Made by a program: the position numbers and the translations under genes. Shown here piece by piece: positions 17,874 through 26,052 of a stretch of 64,000 nt of DNA. The stretch is from Rhodospirillaceae bacterium (GTDB lineage Bacteria; Pseudomonadota; Alphaproteobacteria; Azospirillales; Azospirillaceae), in NCBI GenBank assembly GCA_029267445.1, contig JAJUIU010000005.1:21627-85626 (forward strand), read 5' to 3'. The notes under the pieces were generated by a model that saw nothing but the letters and a program-made list of their open reading frames with translations, was not told where the DNA came from and did not search any database. Position 1 is the first letter of the stretch; every line of letters starts with the position of its first letter.

Positions 17874-19007
17874 TCAGGCGTTGGACAGGTTCGCCTGGGG
17901 CCCGCCATCAGAGGTATGGCGGCGATGGCGCGTTTCCATGCGCTCGGCCCGCTGAAGCCGCTCCAGCCGCTCGAACAGGGTCAGCAGCCAGATCAGCCGC
18001 TCCTCCGCCGCGCGCAGGCGCGACCGTCCCGGTGTGGGAATGCGCCAGGCGGGGACCTGGGCGCCGACGGCCTCCACCAGATAGGCGGTCTCCGGCAGCG
18101 GCGGTTCCGCCAGCAGGTGCAGCGCCGGGTTGGCCGCGAGCGCGGATTTCAGCAGCAGCGCCAGCTTGCGCCGGCCGGGCACGACGGCCCGCCTGGACAG
18201 CATGTCCGCGCCAAGCTTCTCCACCTCCCGCCCGATCTCGCAGTAGAGGAAGCGGGCGGCGTAGATGCCGGGCCGGCAAGTCGACGGCAGCATCGCGATG
18301 CCGGCCTCCGACCGCGTGTAGAGCCCGTCGGCGACGGCGAGGAGGCGGCGGACCACGGACGCCAGGGCCGGGCTGTCGACCGGGTTCCGCATCCAGGCGT
18401 CCGGGTCGATCCCGGCCTCCCGCATCCAGGCGCGCGGCAGGTAGAGACGGCCGTTGCGCGCGTCCTCCCCCACATCGCGGGCGATGTTGGAAAGCTGCAT
18501 CGCCACCCCGAGGTCGGTCGCGCGGGCGACGGCCGCCGGATCGCGCACGCCCATCAGCAACGCCATCATGGCCCCGACCGTGCCGGCGACCCGGGCGCCG
18601 TAAGCCCGGACCTCATCGATCGTCTCGTAGCGGCGACCCTCCGCGTCCCAGGCGAAGCCTTCGATCAGCGCCTCCGGCAGGGCGCGGGGGATGGCGTAGC
18701 GGGCGGCGACGGCGGCGAAGGCGCGGTCCACCGGGCTGGGGTAGGGACGGTCGCCATAGGCGAGGTCGAGCCGATGGCGGAGATCCTCCAGCACCTCCGG
18801 CCCCCCGCCGCCCAGGTCCACCGCGTCGTCCGCCATGCGGCAGAAGGCGTAGAGGGCGGTGGCGGCGTCCCGCATCTGGGCCGGCAGGAACAGGGAGGCG
18901 GCATGGAAGGTGCGCGACCCCGTCCGCAGCATGGCCCGGCAGACGGCCACGTCGCTCGGGTTCGGCGGCGGCGGGACGGGCACCGTGTCAGACACGGACG
19001 GCGGCAT
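17874..19007 (-). CDS. crtB: Phytoene synthase CrtB
   Basis: Condenses two GGPP to phytoene, the first carotenoid-specific step. The first aspartate-rich motif RMADDAVD is at about residues 57-64 and the second NIARDVGEDARNGRLYLP near the middle. ATG at 19007 overlaps the crtI end by 20 bases; GTG at 18995 (8-base overlap) is a valid alternative, as the first residues are poorly conserved. Translationally coupled to crtI. Confidence 0.92.
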   Translation of the reverse strand: MPPSVSDTVPVPPPPNPSDVAVCRAMLRTGSRTFHAASLFLPAQMRDAATALYAFCRMADDAVDLGGGGPEVLEDLRHRLDLAYGDRPYPSPVDRAFAAVAARYAIPRALPEALIEGFAWDAEGRRYETIDEVRAYGARVAGTVGAMMALLMGVRDPAAVARATDLGVAMQLSNIARDVGEDARNGRLYLPRAWMREAGIDPDAWMRNPVDSPALASVVRRLLAVADGLYTRSEAGIAMLPSTCRPGIYAARFLYCEIGREVEKLGADMLSRRAVVPGRRKLALLLKSALAANPALHLLAEPPLPETAYLVEAVGAQVPAWRIPTPGRSRLRAAEERLIWLLTLFERLERLQRAERMETRHRRHTSDGGPQANLSNA

Positions 19008-20514
19008 GCGGCACCAGCTTGTCCACGACCTTGGCGGAGGAGAGCACGCCCGGCATGCCCGCACCCGGATGCGTGCCGGCGCCGACGAGATACAGGCCCC
19101 CGACTTCCTCGCTGATGTTGTGCGGGCGGAACCACGCGCTCTGGAACAGACGGGGCTCCAGCGAGAAGGCTGCACCGTTGAAGGACAGGAGCCGGTCGCG
19201 GAAATCCTGCGGCGTCAGCATGCGCGACGTGACGATCGCCTGCCCCAGACCGGGGAGCACCGTCTCCTCCAGCCGCTTCTGGATGGCCGCCCGGTAGGGC
19301 TCGGCCTTCGCGGCCCAGTCGGTGCCGCTGCCGAGGTGCGGCACGGGCGACAGGACGTAGAAGCTGTCGCAGCCCGGCGGGGCGAGGGACGGGTCGTTGG
19401 CCGTGGGCCGGTGCAGGTAGAGGCTGAAATCCTCGGCCAGCACCTTGTTGGTGAAGATGTCGTCCAGCAGCTCGCGGTAGCGCGGGCCCAGCACCATGGT
19501 GTGGTGGTAGACGTCGTCGAACCGCCGGTTGGTGCCGAAGTACCAGACGAACAGGCTCATCGAGTAGTTGGCGTTCTCCAGCTTCCGGTCGGTCCAGCGC
19601 TTGCGCGGGTGGTGGCCGAGAAGCTTGGAATAGGTCCAGGCCACATCGGCGTTGGACACCACGACCTCGGCGGGCAGCACCTCCCCGTCGGCGAGCCGCA
19701 CGCCGGCGACCTTGCCGTTCTCCACCAGGATGCGGTCCACCTCCGCCGAGTAGCGGACGGTGTTGCCCTGGCCCTCGATCAAGGCCACCAGCCCGCGCGC
19801 GAGCGCGCCGGTGCCACCGATGGCGTAATGCACGCCATAGCGCCGCTCCAGATAGGAGATCAGGCAGTAGTAGGAGGTGGTGGTGAAGGGGTTCCCACCG
19901 ATCAGCAGCGGATGGAAGCTGAAGGCGAGCCGCAGCTTGGGATGGCTGAAGAACTTGGCGACCTTGGTGTGGACCGACTGGAAGCCGCCAAGACGAATAA
20001 GGTCGGGGGCCGACTTCAGCAGGGTGCCAAGCTCATGGAAGGGCGCGTCCGCCAGCTCGGCGAAGGCGATGCGGAAGATCTCCTCGCTCTCCATCATGAA
20101 GCGGTCGAAGCCGGCCACATCGCGCGGCTCGATCCGCGCCACCTCGGCCCGAGTCTTCTCGATATCGGAACCGCAGGAGAACTCGTCCCCGTCGTCGAAC
20201 CTGATCTTGTAGAAAGGGTCGATCGGGCGGAGGTCGACATGGTCCGTCATGCGCTGGCCGCACAGGGTCCACAGCTCCTCGAACAGGTAGGGGGCGGTGA
20301 CGATGGTCGGCCCGGCGTCGAAGGTGAAGCCGTCGTCCCGGTAGACGTAGCCGCGCCCGCCGGGGCCATCCAGCTTCTCGACCAGGGTGACCCGGTATCC
20401 CTTCGCACCCAGGCGGACGGCGGCGGCCAAGCCGCCGAATCCGGCGCCGATGACGATGGCGCGGGGGGCGTCGGGCGGGGCGACCGCGTTCTGGCGAGGT
20501 GTAACGTCGTGCAT
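18988..20514 (-). CDS. crtI: Phytoene desaturase CrtI
   Basis: 508 residues from ATG 20514. FAD-dependent stepwise desaturation of phytoene to neurosporene or lycopene. The dinucleotide-binding motif VIGAGFGGLAAA is at 21-32, and the C-terminal GLYLVGAGTHPGAGMPGVL segment is diagnostic of CrtI. An in-frame ATG 36 bases upstream lies within or beyond the operator, so it is not favoured. Whether it makes three or four double bonds cannot be read from sequence. Confidence 0.94.
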   Translation of the reverse strand: MHDVTPRQNAVAPPDAPRAIVIGAGFGGLAAAVRLGAKGYRVTLVEKLDGPGGRGYVYRDDGFTFDAGPTIVTAPYLFEELWTLCGQRMTDHVDLRPIDPFYKIRFDDGDEFSCGSDIEKTRAEVARIEPRDVAGFDRFMMESEEIFRIAFAELADAPFHELGTLLKSAPDLIRLGGFQSVHTKVAKFFSHPKLRLAFSFHPLLIGGNPFTTTSYYCLISYLERRYGVHYAIGGTGALARGLVALIEGQGNTVRYSAEVDRILVENGKVAGVRLADGEVLPAEVVVSNADVAWTYSKLLGHHPRKRWTDRKLENANYSMSLFVWYFGTNRRFDDVYHHTMVLGPRYRELLDDIFTNKVLAEDFSLYLHRPTANDPSLAPPGCDSFYVLSPVPHLGSGTDWAAKAEPYRAAIQKRLEETVLPGLGQAIVTSRMLTPQDFRDRLLSFNGAAFSLEPRLFQSAWFRPHNISEEVGGLYLVGAGTHPGAGMPGVLSSAKVVDKLVPHAAVRV

Positions 20515-20524
20515 CGCCGCGAAG

Positions 20525-20542
20525 TGTAACAGCAGGTGGACA
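20525..20542 (-). promoter_or_regulatory. PpsR/CrtJ-type operator upstream of crtI
   Basis: TGTAACAGCAGGTGGACA is a perfect TGT-N12-ACA palindrome 11 bases before the crtI ATG, within the 144-base region shared with the divergent ATP-grasp gene. Binding here could affect both genes. Confidence 0.65.
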
Positions 20543-20658
20543 GTTTCCACCAGCGCCGATCAGCCTTTCGCGCCGGATTACGAACACGGAACGGTGTCGC
20601 TGGTGGTACCTCCCGTCGCGGGATAAGCTTGCGCCCATCCGGTTCGCCAGCGGTGCCG

Positions 20659-21816
20659 ATGCGCAAGTCCATCCTCATCACCCTCGGGCGTCTGCCCAAA
20701 TGCCTCGATCTGGCGCGCGCGTTCCATGGGGCCGGCTGGCGGGTGGTGGTGGCGGAGCCGTTCAACTGGCACCTGACCCGCGTCTCCAACGCGGTCGCGC
20801 GGGCCCACAGGGTGACCGCACCCCGCGTAAGCAAGCAGGGCTATCTGGACGACCTCGCCCGCATCGTGGCGGACGAACGCATAGACCTTGTCGTGCCGGT
20901 TTCGGAGGAGACGATGCACGTCTCCCGCCTGAAGGACCGGCCGGGGTTCGCCACCCCCGTCTACTGCATGCCGCACGAGACGGTGGTGCGGCTGCACGAC
21001 AAACGGCGGTTCATCGAACTGGCCGCCGGACTGGGGCTCGACGTGCCGGAGACGGCTGCGGCCGACGCGCCGGAGGCGGCGGGCATCGCAGCGTCCGGCG
21101 ACTTCATCGTCAAGCCGGTCTTCTCCTGCTCCGGCCGGGGGGTGCGGTTCCTGACGCAGGGCGAGCCGGTCCCGGACGAGACGTTCCAAGAGCCCAGCAT
21201 CGTGCAGCGCCGCGTGCATGGTGACGTGCGCAGCACCTTCACCATCGCGCACCAGGGGCGGGTGATTGTGACCTCCGTCTACAGGGGCGTGGTGATGTCC
21301 GGCACCGTGGCGGTGGCGTTCGAGCGGGTGGCGGACATGGCCGCCATCGAGGCCTGGGTGGCGCGGTTCGTCGAAGGCACCGGGTACAGCGGCTTCATAT
21401 CCTTCGACTTCGTGGTGGACGGGGAGGGGCGGCCCTTCGCCATCGAATGCAACCCGCGCGTCACCAGCGGCATCCATTTCCTGCGTCCCGGGGCGGTGGT
21501 GCAGGCGATGCTGGAGCCGGAAAAGCCGCTGGCGGACCCGTTCCGGGAGGAGCGGCTGTTCCAGCAGTTCTTCCCCTGCCTGACCGAGACGCAGGGGGCC
21601 ATGTTCCGCCGGGGCCGCGACTTCGGCCGCAAGCTGGACGTGCTGCGGCGGGCGAAGGATGTGACCTGGAGCCCGAGCGACCCGCTGCCGCTGCTCACCA
21701 TGACGCCGACCTCGTACGAGATCCTGGCGCTGTCGATCTTCAAGGGAATGACCCTGGGCGACGCGGCCACCCAGGACATCGTCTGGTATCCGGATCAGGC
21801 GGCGGCGGGCGCGTAG
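20659..21816 (+). CDS. ATP-grasp family enzyme, substrate unknown
   Basis: 385 residues from ATG 20659. The ATP-grasp fold is supported by VKPVFSCSGRGVRFL (nucleotide-binding lysine and glycine loop) and FISFDFVVDGEG...IECNPRVTSG, with the Asp and Glu-x-Asn metal ligands. ATP-grasp enzymes join a carboxylate to an amine, thiol or similar group through an acyl phosphate. Nothing in the known bacteriochlorophyll a or spirilloxanthin pathways needs one. It diverges from crtI over a PpsR-type operator and overlaps the convergent P450 gene by 22 bases. Confidence 0.82.
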   Translation: MRKSILITLGRLPKCLDLARAFHGAGWRVVVAEPFNWHLTRVSNAVARAHRVTAPRVSKQGYLDDLARIVADERIDLVVPVSEETMHVSRLKDRPGFATPVYCMPHETVVRLHDKRRFIELAAGLGLDVPETAAADAPEAAGIAASGDFIVKPVFSCSGRGVRFLTQGEPVPDETFQEPSIVQRRVHGDVRSTFTIAHQGRVIVTSVYRGVVMSGTVAVAFERVADMAAIEAWVARFVEGTGYSGFISFDFVVDGEGRPFAIECNPRVTSGIHFLRPGAVVQAMLEPEKPLADPFREERLFQQFFPCLTETQGAMFRRGRDFGRKLDVLRRAKDVTWSPSDPLPLLTMTPTSYEILALSIFKGMTLGDAATQDIVWYPDQAAAGA

Positions 21817-23180
21817 GCGGCCATCCGGTCGCGCACCCGCATGATGATCTGGTCCCGGGGCCGGGTGGTGAGACGCGCCGCGGGGAAGACCGTCTCCGGC
21901 GCGATCGTCTCGAAGTCGAAGCGTCGGACCAGCCGCGCCATGATCAGGGCGCTTTCCACCGTGGCGAAGTTGGCGCCGACGCAGACGCGCGGGCCCTGGC
22001 CGAAGGGCAGGTAGGTACCGGGCAGGATGTCCTTCTCCCGCTCCGGGCTGAAGCGGTCGGGGTCGAACACGGCAGGGTCCTTCCAGTAGTCCCGGTGCCG
22101 GTGGATGGTCCAGGGGGCCACCATGATCATGGCGCCGCGCTTCACCCGGAACGGCCCGATGGTCACCGGCTCCAGCGCCACGCGGGGCAGGAAGGTGATC
22201 GGCGGGTAGAGGCGCAGCGTCTCCTTGAAGACGTTGCGGGTGTAGACGAGGCGCCGGACATTCTCGAAGTCCACCGGCCCGTCGCCCACCACAGCGTCGA
22301 TCTCCGCCCTGACCCTGGCCAGCACGTCCCGCTGCGTGGACAGGATGAAGAAGACCCAGGTCAGCGCGCTGGCCGTGGTTTCGTGCCCCGCCAGGAAGAA
22401 GACGCCCAACTGGTCGATCAGCTCCTCCCGGCTGAAGGTCCGTCCGCTCTCCCCGTCCGTGGCCCCGACGAGGGCGCTGGCGATGTCGTTGTGGTCGGTG
22501 GTGCCCGGTGGCAGGTGCGTGTCCACCAGCGCGCCCAGGTGGCTGCGGATGCGGGCGCAGGCCTCCAGCACATGGGGGTGCTGCGGGATGTCGGCGAACG
22601 GCCGGTCGAAGATCAGCCGCTTCAGCTCCACGTTCGCCACGCTCCGCTCGAACAGGCTGAAGGCCTCGTACACGTCCTTCGCGGTCTGGGACTGGAGGGG
22701 GGAGGAGAAGACGGTGCGGGTGATGACGTCCGCCGTCAGGTGGCTCATCGTCAGGTCGAGGGAGATGGTGCCGCCACGTGCCGCGACCTCCGCCAGGTGC
22801 GCCTCGTGGTCGTCGACGGCGGCGACCATGCTGGTGAAGGCGCGGTTCAGCCGCATGTGGGAGAAGGCGGGATCGATCATCCGCCGCTGCCGGCGCCAGA
22901 GGTCGCCGCTGGAGACGAAGATGGAGTCGCCGACCAGCGGCTCGAGCGCGCCGGTCATCAGGTCGTTCTTGGGATAGATGTCCGTCGGGTCGTTCAGGAT
23001 GGGCCGCGTCAGCTCCGGCGCGTTGACGATCAGGATGGAGCGGCGGGAGTATCCCAGATAGCCCGCCGGCACCCGGTAGGCGTCGCGCGGCAGCAGGCTC
23101 AGCAGGTCCCCGCCCCGGAGCATGGCGCGGATCAGGCCGCCGAGCGGCGACAGCGGTTGCGGCCGTGGCGGCTGGTACAC
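21795..23180 (-). CDS. Cytochrome P450
   Basis: 461 residues from GTG 23180 (AGAGG 6 bases upstream); the frame stays open to 23312 but that extension has no P450 similarity and runs into the divergent gene. Hallmarks: I-helix AGHETTAS, ExxR as ETLR, and heme-thiolate loop FGQGPRVCVGANFA. The HRHRDYWKDPAVFDPDRF segment is typical of class I bacterial/CYP4-like P450s. Soluble, with no redox partner encoded nearby. Its substrate is unknown; location beside crtBI makes a carotenoid or tetrapyrrole side-chain plausible but unproven. Confidence 0.93.
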   Translation of the reverse strand: MYQPPRPQPLSPLGGLIRAMLRGGDLLSLLPRDAYRVPAGYLGYSRRSILIVNAPELTRPILNDPTDIYPKNDLMTGALEPLVGDSIFVSSGDLWRRQRRMIDPAFSHMRLNRAFTSMVAAVDDHEAHLAEVAARGGTISLDLTMSHLTADVITRTVFSSPLQSQTAKDVYEAFSLFERSVANVELKRLIFDRPFADIPQHPHVLEACARIRSHLGALVDTHLPPGTTDHNDIASALVGATDGESGRTFSREELIDQLGVFFLAGHETTASALTWVFFILSTQRDVLARVRAEIDAVVGDGPVDFENVRRLVYTRNVFKETLRLYPPITFLPRVALEPVTIGPFRVKRGAMIMVAPWTIHRHRDYWKDPAVFDPDRFSPEREKDILPGTYLPFGQGPRVCVGANFATVESALIMARLVRRFDFETIAPETVFPAARLTTRPRDQIIMRVRDRMAAYAPAAA

Positions 23181-23293
23181 GTTGACCTCTAACCCCGAAT
23201 TGACCCCTAATATTCGGAGCGTACCACCCTTCCCGCAAATGGGAACGCCGTCAGTCGGCTGTCCGGGGAAAGGTGGGTCCTCTGGGGGCCGGC

Positions 23294-24049
23294 ATGTTCT
23301 GGTGGTGGGCATTCCACATCTTCGTCGCCGGCCATATCGCGACCGGGGCCACCGGCCTCGTCAGCTTCTGGGGCCCGATCGTCACGAAGAAGGGCGGGAA
23401 GAAGCACCGGAGCTGGGGCCGCGTCTTCACCCGCTGCATGCTGGCGACCGGCGGCCTCGCCGTCCTGATCAGCGCCTGCACCCTGATCGCACCGGTGGAG
23501 ACCCACCCGCACATCCCGGACGTGGACATGGTGCGCGGCATCTTCGGCTGGATGATGCAGTACCTCGCCATCCTGACCGTGAACCTCGCCTGGTACGGCT
23601 GGATGTGCATCGAGAACAAACGCGACCATGCCCGCAACCGCGACTGGCGGAACGTGGTCCTGCAATGGCTGGTGCTGATGACGTCGCTGAACACGGCCGT
23701 GCAGGGCTGGCTGATCGACCAGCCGCTGATGATCGGCATGGCGGTGGTGGGGATCGCCACCTTCGCCACCAACATGCGCTTCATCTACAACCCGAAACCA
23801 GGCCCCAGCGACTGGCTGCGGGAGCACATCAAGGGGCTGGTCGGGGCCGGCATCTCCGTCTACACGGCCTTCTTCGCCTTCGGCGCCGTGCGGATCATGC
23901 CGGAACTGGCGCTGCATCCCGGCCTGTGGGCCGTGCCGCTGGTCACCGGCATCGCGCTGATCCTGTACCACTGGCGCGCGGTGGCCATCCAGTACCGGGC
24001 CCGCCTGCGCGCGGCCGAGGCGCGTACGCCGGACGCCACCGCCGCCTGA
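23294..24049 (+). CDS. Polytopic membrane protein, DUF2306-like
   Basis: 251 residues from ATG 23294 (GTG 23273 also possible). Six to seven hydrophobic segments, with His residues near the start (AFHIFVAGHIATGATGL) and the KKHRSWGRVF loop that resembles DUF2306-type membrane proteins. These are often thought to bind heme or quinone, but no function is established. It diverges from the P450 gene across 113 bases, and is convergent with the following hydrolase with only 3 bases between stops. Confidence 0.7.
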   Translation: MFWWWAFHIFVAGHIATGATGLVSFWGPIVTKKGGKKHRSWGRVFTRCMLATGGLAVLISACTLIAPVETHPHIPDVDMVRGIFGWMMQYLAILTVNLAWYGWMCIENKRDHARNRDWRNVVLQWLVLMTSLNTAVQGWLIDQPLMIGMAVVGIATFATNMRFIYNPKPGPSDWLREHIKGLVGAGISVYTAFFAFGAVRIMPELALHPGLWAVPLVTGIALILYHWRAVAIQYRARLRAAEARTPDATAA

Positions 24050-24052
24050 GCC

Positions 24053-24997
24053 TCAGGCCGCGGCCGTGCGGGCCTCCGCCGCCTGCAGGAAGGCGTGGTA
24101 GTCGGCCAGGAACTCGCCCGGCACCTCGAAATGGACCAGCGCCCCGGTCGGGTAGGCCTTCACGGTCCAGTTCGGCCGGTCCTTCAGCCAGCCGGTGCCG
24201 CCGAAATTCTTGAAGTCGCCCTTGGTCGCGTGGGACAGCCAGACGGGCATGCGCAGCGTCTCGTAGACGGTGCGGATGTCCATGCTGAACAGGCGGCCCG
24301 ACAGGAAGGCCAGTGGCGCGTAGCGCGCACCCGGCTGGTGGGAGGAGATGTCGTCGTAGTCGGCGAGGCCCCGGTCCCAGTTGTCCGACCCCCAGGTGCG
24401 CTTCAGGAAGTAGCGGATGCTCTTCGGGCTCGCCAGCGTGTCGAACAGCCACTGGCTCCAGGGCTTCCAGCTCAGCGCCTTGTGGATGCCGGGGATCTCC
24501 CGCGTGCTGCCGGGCGGCTTGCGCTTGGCGGCACCCAGGCGGGTGAAGCCGGTGGGTGTGACGAGCGCCAGGGAGCGGAACCGCTCCGGACGCTCCATCG
24601 CGGCGCGGGCCAGGAACTCCGACGACAGCGACAGGGCGCAGGCGTCCACGGGCTCGCTGCCATACTCCTCGGCGATCACGTCCAGCATGTCGTGGACGCT
24701 GTCGGTGTAGAGGCGCGGGTCGTAGTGGCGGTCCGAGCGTTCGGAGATGCCGAAGCCCGGCAGGTCGGGCGCGTAGACGCGGCGGGTGCCGGTCATGCCC
24801 TCGAAGATCGGCTTCACCTCGTAGGCGTTGGCGGCGGCGTTGATGCTGTGGATCAGCAGAAGCGGCCGGCCCTCCCCGGCGAGGTAGTAGCCGATGCGGC
24901 CGGCGCGGCCATGGGTCTGCAGGCGCTCCCCCGGCAGGGCGGGCGGCATGGTGGAGAAGGCGTCGCGGTCGAGGCTGGTGCGGCTGGCGGCGTCCAT
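24053..24997 (-). CDS. Alpha/beta hydrolase
   Basis: 314 residues. Fold signatures: LLLIHSINAAANAYEVKP (oxyanion region, with HSIN in place of the more usual HGxG), APDLPGFGISERS, and a nucleophile elbow ALSLSSEF in which the usual first Gly is Ser/Leu-altered. A C-terminal His is available in ALVHFE. Related in general architecture to BchO, encoded next on the same strand 105 bases upstream. Substrate unknown; ester or lactone cleavage is the family expectation. Confidence 0.8.
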   Translation of the reverse strand: MDAASRTSLDRDAFSTMPPALPGERLQTHGRAGRIGYYLAGEGRPLLLIHSINAAANAYEVKPIFEGMTGTRRVYAPDLPGFGISERSDRHYDPRLYTDSVHDMLDVIAEEYGSEPVDACALSLSSEFLARAAMERPERFRSLALVTPTGFTRLGAAKRKPPGSTREIPGIHKALSWKPWSQWLFDTLASPKSIRYFLKRTWGSDNWDRGLADYDDISSHQPGARYAPLAFLSGRLFSMDIRTVYETLRMPVWLSHATKGDFKNFGGTGWLKDRPNWTVKAYPTGALVHFEVPGEFLADYHAFLQAAEARTAAA

Positions 24998-25101
24998 GGG
25001 GCAGGCTCCTTCGACCGGGTCGGTGTCCGGAGGGGAACAACCCGAAGCGGCAAAGGTGCCCCTGAAACGCGCCGGTTCAAGGGGCGCCGTATCGGAACGA
25101 G

Positions 25102-26052
25102 CTAGATGAGGCCTGTTTCGCGCGCCACGGACAGCGCGAGTTCGGCGGCGGTCTCCGGCGCCTCCTCATGCGCCAGGTGCCCCAGCCCCGGCAGCGGCAC
25201 GATCCGGGCGGCGGGCAGGCGGGCGCGGACGCGGTCGGCCTGTGCCGGGGGAATGGCGGTGTCCGCCCCGGCCGCGACGAGCACGAGCTGCGGGGCGAGC
25301 CCCTGCAGGTCGTGCAGCAGCGGGACGAGGTCCCAGTTCGCCATCATGCCCAGGGCCGCCTGCACGTGGCGCGGATTGCGCAGCAGGCGCGCGTAGAGTT
25401 CCACGCCACGCCGGTCCAGGCGGGAGCCCGTGTTCCGGATCAGCCGCTCCACCGAATGCCGGTCGCCGGCCTGCCACGCGAACAGGCGCGGCACCAGCGG
25501 ATTCACGAACAGCAGCTTGGCGAGGCCGCTGAAGATGTGGCTGTGCCCGTCGCGGAAGGGCAGGAAGGCGCCGTTCAACGAGACGATCGCCCGGGGGCGG
25601 ATGGCGCCATCCAGCGCCATGCGGGTCAGGATCGCCGCACCGGCGGAATGGCCGACGGCGAGCTCCGGGTCCAGCCCCAGTGTGCGCAGCAGCCCGTCTA
25701 GCAGGCGGGCCATGCCGGGCAGGGACATGCGGTGGGCGGGGGCGGCGTCGGTGAAGCCGTGTCCCGGCAGGTCGGGTGCCACGACCGTGAAATGCCGCGC
25801 CAGCCAGGGGGCGAGATCGCGCCAGGAATGGGTGGCGGCCCCGGTGCCGTGGACCAGCAGCAGGACCGGCCCCTTGCCCATGACCTGCACGTGCCAGCGC
25901 AGGCCCATGGCGGGGACGAAGCGGCTCGCCTCCCGGTTCGGCCAGTCGCGCCCGTCGCGCGCCCAGTCCTCCCCGCCCTCCATGCTCATGGAAGCGCCTG
26001 CGCGCGGACGGTCGGGGCCGAGCGCCCCGGGGATGCTGGCCGCCCGGCTCAT
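25102..26052 (-). CDS. bchO: BchO, magnesium-chelatase-associated alpha/beta hydrolase
   Basis: 316 residues. The stretch DWPNREASRFV before the first strand is characteristic of BchO, followed by LLLVHGTGAATHSWR, APDLPGHGFTD and the nucleophile elbow VGHSAGAAIL. Found in most purple bacteria next to bchDI and thought to assist Mg insertion, though its reaction is not known. ATG 26052 overlaps the bchD stop as ATGA, making a bchIDO operon with tight coupling. Confidence 0.93.
   Translation of the reverse strand: MSRAASIPGALGPDRPRAGASMSMEGGEDWARDGRDWPNREASRFVPAMGLRWHVQVMGKGPVLLLVHGTGAATHSWRDLAPWLARHFTVVAPDLPGHGFTDAAPAHRMSLPGMARLLDGLLRTLGLDPELAVGHSAGAAILTRMALDGAIRPRAIVSLNGAFLPFRDGHSHIFSGLAKLLFVNPLVPRLFAWQAGDRHSVERLIRNTGSRLDRRGVELYARLLRNPRHVQAALGMMANWDLVPLLHDLQGLAPQLVLVAAGADTAIPPAQADRVRARLPAARIVPLPGLGHLAHEEAPETAAELALSVARETGLI

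Noticed and set aside
23181..23312. N-terminal extension of the cytochrome P450
   Set aside because: It has no P450 similarity, runs into the divergent gene's upstream region, and a better start (GTG 23180 with AGAGG) exists.
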